A stretch of DNA of 64,000 nucleotides from positions 4,373 through 68,372 of the forward strand of contig NZ_JAGIRL010000044.1 of the NCBI RefSeq assembly GCF_019012925.1. Reading direction: 5' to 3'. This stretch comes from Fusobacterium sp. Its GTDB lineage: Bacteria > Fusobacteriota > Fusobacteriia > Fusobacteriales > Fusobacteriaceae. Below, piece by piece: positions 27,668 through 39,675 of this stretch (the stretch's first letter is position 1; each line of letters opens with the position of its first letter). The position numbers were made by a program, and so were the translations under genes. The notes beneath the pieces are model-generated. The model saw only the letters and a list, made by a program, of their open reading frames with translations, did no database searches and had not been told where the DNA came from.

Positions 27668-27675
27668 AAACGTTT
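27668..27675. promoter_or_regulatory. Second AAACGTTT palindrome
   Basis: AAACGTTT within TATAAAACGTTTCA, 125 bp from the first copy. It resembles a LacI/CcpA-type site (CG centre). No LacI-family gene is seen in the window. Confidence 0.35.
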
Positions 27676-27745
27676 CATACTTTCATAGGAAAAATAAACA
27701 CTTGAATTTTTCGTTATTTTTTTTATGAAAAAAGGGGGAAAAATC

Positions 27746-28822
27746 TTGAAAAAAAAAGTTTTTGTTGAATTTTCGTGTCCATTAACTAAAGATGAGAAGA
27801 AATTAATTAACTTTTTGGTAAAAAAAGAACTAAAACTTGAAAAACTAACTTTCTTATTAGAAGACTTAGATATTCCAAAATTAAAAAATAGCAAACTTTC
27901 TTTTATTGATAGATTTTGTAAAAAAGGTATATATCTGTACTCAAATGATAATATGGAATATCTTTCTATTTTTAATTCATACTCTTTTATAAATAACTTT
28001 GTAACGATAAATTTTAATCCTATATTTATCGAATACCTAAAAAACGAAGAGAAGATTTTTCATTACAATCTTCCACAAATTTTATTTTTTAAATATGACT
28101 TTTCTATTGATTTTTTCTATAAACTGATAAAACCTAATTTTTTAGACTCTACAATAGAACTACCACTGGAGGAGTTTAGAGATATTATTAATAATTATAA
28201 GTATAAACGACTCTATGATGTTAAACGTTTTCTTATTGAACCATTGATAGAGGATATAAATCTTTACACCGATTTTAAACTTTCTTATAAAATTAATAAA
28301 ACAGATACAAATTATACTGTAGTCTTTTACCTAAAAAACAATAATATTGATGAAGTTAGAAACTATGTTAATAACTTTTTAAGACTATATAAACACTATA
28401 TTTTAGAGCCTGAAAAATTAAAAGTGGTTATATTCAACGCCATTCAAACTCATGGCTACAACTACACAAAAAATAAATTATTACTTACTATCAAAAATAA
28501 AAAGAAATATCGTCTAAAATTTGACGATATCTTTGAGAAATTTCTTAATAATGAGTTAGGAGAATCATATGTCGCTTTAAAAAAGATTGAGTGTGAAGTT
28601 AAAAGTATCAATAAATTAAAAGAGCTGGTCTTTAAAGAGTTGGCACCTTTAGATATTCCAGAAATTGCTAAATTAGATTATAACACCAGTCTAACTCAAA
28701 AGATCTTTTGGATGAAAGAGAAAGAGATAACTGAAATAATTAGTGATAATTTAAAAATTGAACTTTTTTTTAATCCTGAAAATAAATCTAATATAAATAT
28801 CTATTTAAGATATATAAAATAG
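27746..28822 (+). CDS. Rep_3-like initiator-fold protein, chromosomal
   Basis: 358 residues from a TTG with AGGGGG seven bases upstream (the ATG at 27725 lacks a site). The central part IELPLEEFRDIINNYKYKRLYDVKRFLIEPLIEDINLYTDFKLSYK (about 140-185) has the pattern of the second winged helix of Rep_3/RepB plasmid initiators. The N- and C-terminal regions are unlike anything I know. No iterons are seen beside it. It could be a domesticated replication protein or a regulator built on the same fold. It lies divergent from the cellobiose operon, 9 bp before a MATE gene. Confidence 0.5.
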   Translation: MKKKVFVEFSCPLTKDEKKLINFLVKKELKLEKLTFLLEDLDIPKLKNSKLSFIDRFCKKGIYLYSNDNMEYLSIFNSYSFINNFVTINFNPIFIEYLKNEEKIFHYNLPQILFFKYDFSIDFFYKLIKPNFLDSTIELPLEEFRDIINNYKYKRLYDVKRFLIEPLIEDINLYTDFKLSYKINKTDTNYTVVFYLKNNNIDEVRNYVNNFLRLYKHYILEPEKLKVVIFNAIQTHGYNYTKNKLLLTIKNKKKYRLKFDDIFEKFLNNELGESYVALKKIECEVKSINKLKELVFKELAPLDIPEIAKLDYNTSLTQKIFWMKEKEITEIISDNLKIELFFNPENKSNINIYLRYIK

Positions 28823-28831
28823 GAGTGAAAG

Positions 28832-30187
28832 ATGAATAATACAGCTATAAAATTAGAAAAAGCCCCATTAAAAGAGTTGTTTGTCACTATGGCTATCCCC
28901 TCTGTCCTAGCCCAATTGATAAATGTACTTTATAATATTGTAGATAGGGTATACATTGGCCACATAGAGGGGATTGGTTCACTAGCACTTACAGGTGTCG
29001 GAGTTACCTTTCCTATAATTATGGTAGTTTCTGCTTTTAGTGCCTTTGCTGGACAGGGAGGTGCCCCTTTAGCATCTATATTTTTAGGAGCCAAAGATTA
29101 TGATAAGGCTGAGAAGATATTGGGAAACAGTTGTGCTCTACTTCTACTTTTTTCAGTAGTTTTAACAATTTTTTTCCAAATTTTTAAGTTACCACTTCTC
29201 TATGCTTTTGGTGCTAGTAGCAATATAATCCACTATGCAAATGATTATATAACTCTATATCTGTGTGGAACTATTTTTGTTATGCTCTCTCTTGGTTTAA
29301 ATACCTTTATAAGTGGACAGGGAAATGCTAAAACTGCCATGCTATCCGTACTCATTGGTGCTGTAACAAATATAATACTAGATCCCATCTTTATCTTTAA
29401 ATTGGAAATGGGGGTCAAAGGAGCTACACTAGCTACCCTTATCTCACAAGCCTTAAGTAGTTTATGGGTGGTCTCTTTCTTAGTCTCAGAAAGAAGTGTT
29501 ATTAAAATAAAAGTAAAAAATCTTAAATTTGATAAAAAAATACTCTCTAAGATAGGAACACTAGGAATATCTCCATTTATAATGCAGAGTACTGAAAGTC
29601 TTGTCCTTTTAACTCTAAACTCTGGATTACAAAAATATGGTGGAGATATTTATGTAGGTTCTATGTCTATTTTAACAAGTATTTTACAGCTTATAACTGT
29701 TCCTGTTTCAGGTATCACTCAAGGTATACAACCAATAATAAGCTATAACTATGGGGCAAAAAATATCAGAAGAGTATTACAAACTTTTAAATCTCTATTG
29801 GTAGTGTGTCTAAGTGTTACATTGATTATGGGTGGTCTAGGAGTATTCTTCCCTGAAATCTATGTAGGTATTTTTATAGAGTCACCAGAGTTGAGTAAAA
29901 TCACCATAAAATATATGCCTATATTCATACTTGGTATGTGTATCTTTGGAATACAACAAGCTATTCAAGGGACATTCTTAGCTTTAGGACAGGCTAAATA
30001 CTCAATATTTATAGCCCTTTTAAGAAAGGTTATTCTTCTTGTTCCACTGGCTATTATCCTTCCAAAATTTTTTGGAGTACAGGGTATCTACTGGGCTGAA
30101 CCATTGGCTGATATAAGTTCTGTAACCATAGCTAGTACCACATTCCTTCTAACATTTAAAACAATTTTAAGAATAAAGAGAAGATAG
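28832..30187 (+). CDS. MATE-family efflux transporter
   Basis: 451 residues, 12 predicted membrane segments in two halves. PSVLAQLINVLYNIVDRVYI (N-half helix 1) and GNAKTAMLSVLIGAVTNIILDP are MATE signatures, with the pseudo-repeat in the second half (ITQGIQPIISYNYGAKN). It exports cationic compounds against sodium or proton. ATAGGAGTGAAAG precedes the ATG. Start lies 9 bp after the Rep_3-like stop, so the two are probably co-transcribed. Confidence 0.93.
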   Translation: MNNTAIKLEKAPLKELFVTMAIPSVLAQLINVLYNIVDRVYIGHIEGIGSLALTGVGVTFPIIMVVSAFSAFAGQGGAPLASIFLGAKDYDKAEKILGNSCALLLLFSVVLTIFFQIFKLPLLYAFGASSNIIHYANDYITLYLCGTIFVMLSLGLNTFISGQGNAKTAMLSVLIGAVTNIILDPIFIFKLEMGVKGATLATLISQALSSLWVVSFLVSERSVIKIKVKNLKFDKKILSKIGTLGISPFIMQSTESLVLLTLNSGLQKYGGDIYVGSMSILTSILQLITVPVSGITQGIQPIISYNYGAKNIRRVLQTFKSLLVVCLSVTLIMGGLGVFFPEIYVGIFIESPELSKITIKYMPIFILGMCIFGIQQAIQGTFLALGQAKYSIFIALLRKVILLVPLAIILPKFFGVQGIYWAEPLADISSVTIASTTFLLTFKTILRIKRR

Positions 30188-30197
30188 ATAACAAAAA

Positions 30198-30236
30198 AGG
30201 AAAAAAATTACTTTACCAATTATAGTAATTTTTTTC
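30198..30236. terminator. Bidirectional terminator
   Basis: A perfect 14-bp stem, GGAAAAAAATTACT/AGTAATTTTTTTCC, between the convergent MATE and alcohol dehydrogenase genes. Confidence 0.9.
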
Positions 30237-30251
30237 CTCTTATAATCTAAA

Positions 30252-31421
30252 TTAATCTAAGCACATTTCATAGATTCTTTTTATATCCTCTTTATTAAGC
30301 TCTTTGAATCCCTTTAAAATTCCATTTCCACAAGCTTTTTCAGCCATTATATCAAAATGAGTTCTATCTATACCCAACTCTTTTAAATTGCTTGTAAGTC
30401 CAAGCTCAACAAATAGAAACTCTTCAAATCTTTTTATTCCTTCTAGAGCTGCACTCATATTATCCAATTTTGAATCCACTCCAAAGACAGCCACAGCAAA
30501 ATTTCTAAATCTCTGCGCATTCTCTTCATCTAATATGTATCTCATCCAACGAGGAGTAACAATTCCTAATCCAAGTCCATGAGTTATATCATAGTAAGCT
30601 GAAAGTTGATGTTCCATAGAGTGACAACTCCAACTACAATGTTGACAACTTCTTACAAATCCATTTATAGCCCAAGAGGATGTCCACATCAAATTAGCTC
30701 TTGCCTCCTCATTTTCTGGATCTTTCATTGCTATTGGTGCATATTTTACAACACTTTTCATCATTCCTTCCATAAAACAATCCAACATATACATACTTCC
30801 CTCTGTATTGAAATACGTCTCAATTATATGAGAAAGTATGTCCACTGATCCACAAGCAGTTTGATAAGAAGATACTGTATAAGTATTCTTAGGATCGAGG
30901 AATGATACCTTTGGTTGCATCAATGGTGAAGCTACACCAATCTTATCATTTGTCTCCATATTTCTAATTACTCCACCAGCATCCATCTCTGAACCTGTTG
31001 CTGCTAAAGTTAAGATTGTTACAATTGGTAGACACTTTGTCACAGGAACCTTTTTAGTAACTATATCCCAAGCATCTCCCTCATAATAAGTAGCTGCTGC
31101 AATAGCCTTAGTACAATCTATTACAGATCCTCCACCTATTGCTAAAAGCACATCTATCTTCTCTTTTTTACAGATATCTGCTCCTGCATTTACAGATATT
31201 ACTCTTGGATTTGGCTCAATTCCACTCAATTCAAATATCTCCAATTCCTCTTTTTTCAACTCTTCTAAAACTTGATCATAGAGTCCAATCCTTTTTATAG
31301 ATCCTCCACCGTAGCAGATTAAAACTCTATCTCCTAGCTTTTTAATCTCCTTTCCCAATTTTGATAGTTGATCACTTCCAAAATACACCTTAGTCGGAAT
31401 ATTATATACAAACTTATACAT
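30252..31421 (-). CDS. Iron-containing alcohol dehydrogenase (butanol dehydrogenase/YqhD-like)
   Basis: 389 residues from the ATG at 31421 (AGAGG site; GTG at 31430 less likely). GGGSVIDCTKAIAA is the cofactor-binding loop. Metal ligands are seen in the DILSHIIE, CSWSCHSMEHQLSA and DITHGLGLG regions. FNIPTKVYFG-type N-terminus and length fit NAD(P)H-dependent BdhA/YqhD enzymes that reduce aldehydes to alcohols. A run of five Cys around residues 213-227 (SCQHCSWSC) is noticeable but known in this branch only as non-ligand residues (uncertain). Confidence 0.9.
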   Translation of the reverse strand: MYKFVYNIPTKVYFGSDQLSKLGKEIKKLGDRVLICYGGGSIKRIGLYDQVLEELKKEELEIFELSGIEPNPRVISVNAGADICKKEKIDVLLAIGGGSVIDCTKAIAAATYYEGDAWDIVTKKVPVTKCLPIVTILTLAATGSEMDAGGVIRNMETNDKIGVASPLMQPKVSFLDPKNTYTVSSYQTACGSVDILSHIIETYFNTEGSMYMLDCFMEGMMKSVVKYAPIAMKDPENEEARANLMWTSSWAINGFVRSCQHCSWSCHSMEHQLSAYYDITHGLGLGIVTPRWMRYILDEENAQRFRNFAVAVFGVDSKLDNMSAALEGIKRFEEFLFVELGLTSNLKELGIDRTHFDIMAEKACGNGILKGFKELNKEDIKRIYEMCLD

Positions 31422-31546
31422 AGGCTCCACCTCTCTTTTTATCCTTCCCTTTCTATATTATATCACAAAGAATAACAATTTATTATACCTTTCACAAGTT
31501 TCAAAACTTTTAGAAAATATTATCAAAGATGTAAGCATGATAAACA

Positions 31547-31575
31547 TTGGAAAATCATTAAAAATATGATATACT
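31547..31575 (+). promoter_or_regulatory. Promoter of the yaaA-recF-gyrB cluster
   Basis: TTGGAA (31547-31552), 17-bp spacer, TATACT (31570-31575), ending 58 bp before the S4 gene. Confidence 0.65.
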
Positions 31576-31633
31576 ATAAAGTAGGCTAACTGTTTTTTTT
31601 AAAAAATTACTATAGATATTAAGGAGATAAAAT

Positions 31634-31840
31634 ATGAAAGAGATTAAAATTTCAACTGAATTCATTAAGTTGGATCAATTTTTAAAATGGACTGGTGTGT
31701 GTGATACTGGAGTAGATGCAAAATTCTTTATTCTTGACGGAAATGTTAAGGTAAATGGTGAAATAGAAGAAAGAAGAGGAAAGAAGTTATATCCTGGAGA
31801 TAAGGTTGAAGCTGCTGGAGAGACTTTTTTAGTTAAATAA
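31634..31840 (+). CDS. S4-domain RNA-binding protein (YaaA-like)
   Basis: 68 residues, a stand-alone S4 domain: FIKLDQFLKWTGVCDTGVDAKFFILDGNVKVNGEIEERRGKKLYPGDKVE. In B. subtilis the same protein sits before recF near the origin. It likely binds RNA, perhaps the ribosome. AAGGAGATAAAAT precedes the ATG; first gene of the replication cluster. Confidence 0.9.
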   Translation: MKEIKISTEFIKLDQFLKWTGVCDTGVDAKFFILDGNVKVNGEIEERRGKKLYPGDKVEAAGETFLVK

Positions 31841-31862
31841 TTTTTATAGGGTGGATTAAGCT

Positions 31863-32960
31863 TTGGAAATATTAGAGATTAATTATGTGAACTTTAGAAA
31901 TTTAATTGATGGAAATATTAAATTTTTTCCAAAACTTAATCTATTTTTTGGAAAAAATGGTCAAGGAAAGACAAGTTTGTTAGAGGCTGTATATTTTAAT
32001 GCCACAGGAAAAAGTTTTAGAACCTCAAAAGTCAATGAGGTAATGAAATATGGCTCAACTAAGACTGGGGTATATATCTTATATAAAGATAGTATCTCTG
32101 AAAAATCTCTTACATTGAAATTTAACAATGAAAAGAAGGAGTACTATTACAACAATAAAAAAATATCATATGATGAGTTTTATGGAAGATTAAATATAGT
32201 GACATATATACCTGAAGATATTGTTTTAATTACAGGTTCTCCATCAGTGAGGAGAACTTTTTTTGACGGTGAAATTGCCCAAGCAAACAATGAGTATTTC
32301 CAAGATTTAAAAAACTACAACAAACTTCTTAAGATTAGAAATAAATATCTAAAAGAGCAAAAAACAAGAGATCCTGAGTTCTCAATATATGAAGAGGAAT
32401 TTATTAAGTATGGAGCTAAGGTCATTGAAAAGAGATTGGAATATGTTCAAAGAATCTCAATCATCTTAAATCTAAACTATAGAAAACTATTTGATGATAA
32501 GAAAGAGTTGAGTTTATCTTATGATTGTCATCTAGGAAATATCAAAAAACTCTCTTTTGAAGATATAAAAAGACTTTTAAGAGAAAAAATAGAGAAAAAA
32601 TTTGCTCAAGAAAAAAGATATGGTTTCTCTCTGTGTGGACCTCAAAAAGATGATTTTCTTTTTATTCTCAATGGACATGAAGCAAAGTCTACTGCTTCTC
32701 AAGGTGAGAAAAAATCTATAATTTTCTCTTTGAAACTCTCTGAAATTGATATGATAATCAGAGAAAAAAAGGAAAATCCTGTGCTTATTATTGATGATAT
32801 ATCATCTTATTTTGATTCCAATAGAAAGGATAGTATCTTAAATTATCTTGAAAAAAGAAATATTCAAGTGCTCTTGAGTTCAACAAATAAATTGGGAATA
32901 GACTCCAAAGATTTTTATGTAGAAAGTGGTGAAATTGAATATGGCCGAGAAATTAAGTAA
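31863..32960 (+). CDS. recF: DNA repair/replication protein RecF
   Basis: 365 residues from a TTG start with GGTGGA eight bases upstream. Walker A is FGKNGQGKTSLLEAVY (about 29-44). The signature ASQGEKKSIIFSLKLSE and Walker B NPVLIIDDISSYFD are in place. RecF loads RecA at single-strand gaps with RecO and RecR. Length and order (S4 protein, recF, dciA, remB, gyrB, gyrA) match the usual origin-proximal operon, but dnaA and dnaN are absent here. Confidence 0.95.
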   Translation: MEILEINYVNFRNLIDGNIKFFPKLNLFFGKNGQGKTSLLEAVYFNATGKSFRTSKVNEVMKYGSTKTGVYILYKDSISEKSLTLKFNNEKKEYYYNNKKISYDEFYGRLNIVTYIPEDIVLITGSPSVRRTFFDGEIAQANNEYFQDLKNYNKLLKIRNKYLKEQKTRDPEFSIYEEEFIKYGAKVIEKRLEYVQRISIILNLNYRKLFDDKKELSLSYDCHLGNIKKLSFEDIKRLLREKIEKKFAQEKRYGFSLCGPQKDDFLFILNGHEAKSTASQGEKKSIIFSLKLSEIDMIIREKKENPVLIIDDISSYFDSNRKDSILNYLEKRNIQVLLSSTNKLGIDSKDFYVESGEIEYGREIK

Positions 32961-33554
32961 TGTTAGTGATATGATAGATGTTGCTGTAAAAAAAAGCAGA
33001 CGTCTTAAAGAGGGGATACTTAAATCTGAATGGAGTAAGATTGTAGGTAAGATATGTAAGGAGTGCCAACCTGATTTTATAAAAGATGGTGTCCTACACA
33101 TCAGAGTTAAAAGTCCTGTCTTTGTTCATCACTTTACACTTGAAAAAAATAGATATATCAAGATTATAAATGAGTATTTTGACGAGGATATTATACAGGA
33201 TATCGTTATAAAATCTGGTAAGCTAGATGAAAATAGAGAGGCTTATCTAGCAAAGGTAGATACAGAGGAAAATATCCCAAGTACTACTGACAATAATACT
33301 GATGTAGAGAATAAAAATGATCTTTCCTCTCTGACTGGAGAGACTTTAAATAATAGAATTTTAGAGAAGGTCGCTGCACTTAGTAAGATGGCTTTAGAGA
33401 GAGAGAACTATCTCCTAACTCATGGTTTTAAAAAGTGTAAAGTTTGTGGGATGCTATATGAGGGAGAAGAGTTGTTCTGTAAGGTCTGTATAGACAATGG
33501 AAATGCTAAAAAATATATAAAAGATAATGGATTATCTGATGAAGAAGATGAGTA

Positions 33555-33555
<1 letters not shown>
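32941..33555 (+). CDS. dciA: DciA/DUF721-family protein with C-terminal zinc ribbon
   Basis: 204 residues. The N-terminal domain (about 1-95: EWSKIVGKICKECQPDFIKDGVLHIRVKSPVFVHHFTLEKN) is DUF721/DciA, the DnaB-helicase operator of bacteria lacking DnaC/DnaI. The C-terminal part, after an Asp/Asn-rich linker, holds CKVCGMLYEGEELFCKVC, a two-pair Cys zinc ribbon not typical of DciA. The start at 32941 overlaps recF by 20 bp. It probably helps load the replicative helicase; the zinc ribbon could give DNA or partner binding. Confidence 0.8.
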
Positions 33556-35719
<2,164 letters not shown>

Positions 35720-35815
35720 TAGAAAGAAAAATCCTTCGTATAATACACATATATATTGATTTATGTGGTATAATCTACTGAAGGTAAAATTAAGATTAAG
35801 AGGAGAAATAATCGT

Positions 35816-38359
35816 ATGTCGAATATAAATAATAGATACATAGAAGATGAAATGAAAGAATCATACCTTGATTATTCAATGAGTGTTATTGTAAGTAGAG
35901 CTCTTCCAGATGTAAGAGATGGAATGAAACCTGTACATAGAAGAATACTATTTGCTATGAATGAACTTGGTATGAGTTTTGATAAACCATATAAAAAATC
36001 AGCCAGAATCGTCGGGGAAGTACTAGGTAAGTACCACCCTCACGGTGACTCTGCTGTTTATGGAACAATGGTTAGAATGGCTCAGGATTTCAACTACAGA
36101 TATCCTTTGATCTCTGGACATGGAAACTTTGGATCAATCGATGGAGATTCTGCAGCTGCAATGAGATATACTGAGGCTAGAATGGCTAAGATAAGTAATG
36201 AACTTCTAGAGGATATAGATAAAAATACTATTGATTTTAGAAAAAACTTTGACGATTCATTGGATGAGCCTACAGTTTTACCTGCTAAACTTCCTAACTT
36301 ACTTCTAAATGGAGCAACTGGAATAGCTGTTGGTATGGCTACTAATATCCCACCTCACAATCTAGGAGAGGTTGTAGATGGAACTTTAGCTCTTATTGAA
36401 AATCCAGATCTAACTCCACTTGATCTAATGGAGTATATAAAAGGACCTGACTTCCCTACTGGAGCTATCATAGATGGAGATAAGGGTATTAAAGATGCTT
36501 ATATGACAGGTAGAGGAAAAGTAAGAGTAAGAGGTAAAATTGATATTGAAGAGTTGAAAAATGGAAAAATAAATATTATAATAAAAGAAATCCCATATCA
36601 ACTTAATAAATCTACTCTTATTGAGAGAATTGCTGATCTAGTAAAGGATAAAAAGATAGTTGGTATATCAGATCTTAGAGATGAGTCAGATAGAGATGGT
36701 ATCAGAGTTGTTATTGAGTTAAAGAAAGGTGAGGAGCCTGAATTAATTCTAAATAAACTTTACAAATACACAGAGTTGCAAAATACATTCGGTATAATTA
36801 TGCTGGCTCTTGTAAACAATACTCCAAAGGTATTGAACTTAAAGCAGATCATTGAAGAGTATATCAAACATAGATTTGAAGTTATCACAAGAAGAACTAA
36901 GTTCAACTTAGAAAAGGCAGAGAAGAGAGCACACATATTACAAGGTTATAGAATTGCTCTTAATAATATAGATAGAATTATTGAATTGGTTAGAGGTGCC
37001 TCTGATGGTAACCAAGCTAGAGAACAACTAGTGGAAAAATATGGTTTTACAGATGTACAAGCTAGAGCAATACTTGATATGAAGCTACAAAGATTAACTG
37101 GATTAGAGAGAGATAAGGTTGAGGCTGAATATCAAGAGATTGAAAAATATATTGCTGAATTGAGAGATATTTTAGCTAATGATTCAAGAATATATGAGAT
37201 TATGAAAACTGAACTTCAAGAGTTAAAAGATAAGTACAATGATGAGAGAAGAACTGTCATTGAAAAAGAGAGAAAAGAGATAACTCAAGAGGATCTTATC
37301 AAAGATGAGGCTGTAATACTTACATTCACTAATAAAGGTTATGTTAAAAGAATGGAGTTAAGCAAGTACAAAGCTCAAAGAAGAGGTGGAAAGGGAGTAG
37401 CTAGTCAAAATACTGTTGAAGATGACTTTGTAGAGAATATTGAGTCAGCTAACAACCTAGATACACTTCTAATCTTCACAAACCAGGGAAGAGTACACAA
37501 TATAAAAGTGTATGAGATTCCTGAGACATCTAAACAATCTAGAGGTAGATTGATAGGTAATATCATCAAACTTAGAGATGATGAGAAAATTAGAGCTATC
37601 ATCAAGACTAGAGATTTCTCTAATGAGAACGAGGTTATCTTCGTAACTAAAGATGGAATTGTTAAAAAGACTAACCTAAGCGAATTTAAAAATATAAATG
37701 TTTCTGGTTTAAAAGCTATTAAATTAAAAGATGACGACGACATAATATATGTTGGACTTATTGAAAATATAGATAAAGAGGAGCTATTAATAGCTACTCA
37801 AAATGGTTACTCTATCAGATTCTCTTGTGAACAAGTAAGACACACTGGTAGAGATACTATGGGGGTAAAAGGTTTAACTCTTAGAGACAATGATACAGTT
37901 GTTTCTGCTCTACTTATAAAAGATGCTGAAAATAGCAGTATCTTAACTATCACAGAGAATGGTTATGGTAAGAGAAGTAAGATAGATGAGTATCCAGCAC
38001 AATCTAGAACTGGTAAGGGAGTTATCAATCTAAGATGTAATCCTAAGACTGGTGCTGTTGTATCTGTCCTTTCTGTTACACAAGGTGAGCAGTTAATGGC
38101 TATCACATCTTCTGGAGTAGTTATAAGAATAGCTGTAGAGGATATTGTCCTATATGGTAGAGCTACTCAAGGTGTAATCATTATGAAGGTCAATGGAAAA
38201 GATGAAAAAGTTGTTTCTATTACTAGAGTTAAGTCTGAAGATGCTGATGATGAATTAGATAAAATCGAAGCAGTTAGTACAGTTTCAAGTGAGGTTATAA
38301 CTACTGATGAAAATCAACCTTCTGAAGAGGAAGAGATGATAGAGGAAACAGTGGAATAA
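35816..38359 (+). CDS. gyrA: DNA gyrase subunit A
   Basis: 847 residues. Catalytic Tyr lies in [11 protein letters not shown]. The quinolone-determining segment reads [12 protein letters not shown]: Ser at the 83 position and Gly at the 87 position, Gly being the normal residue in Fusobacterium to my knowledge. The C-terminal beta-pinwheel includes the GyrA box QRRGGKG, and an acidic tail ([11 protein letters not shown]) ends it. GAGGAG lies ten bases before the ATG. The 96-bp gap after gyrB holds an imperfect inverted repeat (CACATA/TATGTG) and a TATAAT, so gyrA may have its own promoter. Confidence 0.98.
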   Translation: MSNINNRYIEDEMKESYLDYSMSVIVSRALPDVRDGMKPVHRRILFAMNELGMSFDKPYKKSARIVGEVLGKYHPHGDSAVYGTMVRMAQDFNYRYPLISGHGNFGSIDGDSAAAMRYTEARMAKISNELLEDIDKNTIDFRKNFDDSLDEPTVLPAKLPNLLLNGATGIAVGMATNIPPHNLGEVVDGTLALIENPDLTPLDLMEYIKGPDFPTGAIIDGDKGIKDAYMTGRGKVRVRGKIDIEELKNGKINIIIKEIPYQLNKSTLIERIADLVKDKKIVGISDLRDESDRDGIRVVIELKKGEEPELILNKLYKYTELQNTFGIIMLALVNNTPKVLNLKQIIEEYIKHRFEVITRRTKFNLEKAEKRAHILQGYRIALNNIDRIIELVRGASDGNQAREQLVEKYGFTDVQARAILDMKLQRLTGLERDKVEAEYQEIEKYIAELRDILANDSRIYEIMKTELQELKDKYNDERRTVIEKERKEITQEDLIKDEAVILTFTNKGYVKRMELSKYKAQRRGGKGVASQNTVEDDFVENIESANNLDTLLIFTNQGRVHNIKVYEIPETSKQSRGRLIGNIIKLRDDEKIRAIIKTRDFSNENEVIFVTKDGIVKKTNLSEFKNINVSGLKAIKLKDDDDIIYVGLIENIDKEELLIATQNGYSIRFSCEQVRHTGRDTMGVKGLTLRDNDTVVSALLIKDAENSSILTITENGYGKRSKIDEYPAQSRTGKGVINLRCNPKTGAVVSVLSVTQGEQLMAITSSGVVIRIAVEDIVLYGRATQGVIIMKVNGKDEKVVSITRVKSEDADDELDKIEAVSTVSSEVITTDENQPSEEEEMIEETVE

Positions 38360-38399
38360 TTATATTTAATCAACTTACATTTTAAATGGGGTGATATCT

Positions 38400-39167
38400 A
38401 TGAAAAGAGCATTAGTTTTATTTGGAAATGAAATTGAAAGAGAAAATTTAATTGACAGTGCAGTTTATTTGGAAAAAGAGTTTGGCTTTAAAATCTATCC
38501 CCTTTACATCAAAGATATGTCAAGAGAGAAGCTATTAACTACAACAGATGGTTTTATGATGGCTGGTAGAGCTCCTGTTATATCTCAAGGTTGGGACGAG
38601 GTTGAAAAAGGTGAAATCGAAAGTATCAAAAAACTACTGAAAGAAAAAGGGGTTGCTTCTGAACTTGTAATAGATATTGGGCTTGTACCTGAAATTGTCA
38701 CAGAACATATGAAAAGATGTGATATTCTTATTATGGGAAAAAATGATATTTTAAATGAAAATGAGGTAAGTATACTAAAAGGAAATTACAAATCAATATT
38801 CTTGATTGGTGAAAAACCTCTATCTCATATGAATAACATAGTTATAGCTAACGACAATGGTGTTAAGATCAACAGAAGTTGCTATCACTTTATAAATATC
38901 TTCCCACACATCAATGAGTTCTCATCTTTTGCTATTAACAAAGAGATTGAAGAAAATATATTGATTGAATATCTAGAGGAACACAATAAAAAAATTAAAC
39001 ATGAAGAGTTAGTAACAAATAATTTTGAAGATATTTTGAAAAAAGTAGATGATGCTGACTTACTAATTATGGGAAATCTAAGTAGAAGTTATTTCTTTGA
39101 AAAGATAATAGGTAAAAATGGTATTAAATTATTAGAAAAAGGAAAGGCTCCTATATTTATAGGATAA
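38400..39167 (+). CDS. Universal-stress-protein-like protein
   Basis: 255 residues from the ATG at 38400 (GGGGTG six bases upstream). Two Rossmann-like halves are seen: ALVLFGNEIERENLIDSAVYLEKEFGFKIYPLYIKD, then NIVIANDNGVKINRSCYHFINIF. Each half ends in a DILIMGK or DLLIMGNLS strand, as in tandem USP proteins. ATP-binding glycine motif is poor. It may respond to stress. It lies between gyrA and a phosphoesterase gene and is probably co-transcribed with the latter. Confidence 0.65.
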   Translation: MKRALVLFGNEIERENLIDSAVYLEKEFGFKIYPLYIKDMSREKLLTTTDGFMMAGRAPVISQGWDEVEKGEIESIKKLLKEKGVASELVIDIGLVPEIVTEHMKRCDILIMGKNDILNENEVSILKGNYKSIFLIGEKPLSHMNNIVIANDNGVKINRSCYHFINIFPHINEFSSFAINKEIEENILIEYLEEHNKKIKHEELVTNNFEDILKKVDDADLLIMGNLSRSYFFEKIIGKNGIKLLEKGKAPIFIG

Positions 39168-39176
39168 GAGTTAAAA

Positions 39177-39635
39177 ATGAAAGTTTTAATAATTTCGGAT
39201 TCACACAAAAGATTAAATACATTGATTAATATTTATAAAAAAGAGCAACCAGATGTTGTTATCTGTGCTGGAGATCATAGTACTGATGGGGAGGAGCTTT
39301 CCTATCTGTACCCTGACTCTAAATACTATATAGTTCGGGGAAATTGTGATATTTTCGACAGAAGATATGAAGATGAAGTGATAATTGAGCTGGAAGGATC
39401 TAAGATCCTTCTGGCTCATGGTCACGAATATGGAGTAAAATTCTCCTATGATTCTATCGAGGAGAGAGGAAAAAGATTAAATTGTAATATTGTTATTTTT
39501 GGTCATACTCACATCCCATATATTTCAAAAAAAGATGGTATTATATTATTTAACCCAGGTGCTGTATATGACAATGAATATGGAATTTTAAATATTACTG
39601 AAAAAAATATTGAATTTTTTCATAAAAGTATATAA
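39177..39635 (+). CDS. YfcE/MJ0936-type metallophosphoesterase
   Basis: 152 residues. All five metal motifs are visible: ISDSHKR, CAGDHSTDG, VRGNCD, LAHGHEYG and IFGHTHIPY. The family hydrolyses phosphodiesters with manganese; natural substrate unknown. Starts 9 bp after the USP-like gene, with only a weak ribosome site, suggesting coupling. Confidence 0.88.
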   Translation: MKVLIISDSHKRLNTLINIYKKEQPDVVICAGDHSTDGEELSYLYPDSKYYIVRGNCDIFDRRYEDEVIIELEGSKILLAHGHEYGVKFSYDSIEERGKRLNCNIVIFGHTHIPYISKKDGIILFNPGAVYDNEYGILNITEKNIEFFHKSI

Positions 39636-39675
39636 AATTTTTAAATATAAAAGCCTTTTAAACTAGGGAGGAAAA

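Noticed and set aside
35720..35815. Inverted repeat and two TATAAT-like elements before gyrA as a possible riboswitch
   Set aside because: Too short and no conserved aptamer pattern; more likely a promoter, mentioned under gyrA.
36050..36085. GyrA has Gly at the position of E. coli Asp87, a known quinolone-resistance site
   Set aside because: Gly at this place is, to my knowledge, the ordinary residue in fusobacterial GyrA, and the Ser83 equivalent is intact, so no resistance is claimed.
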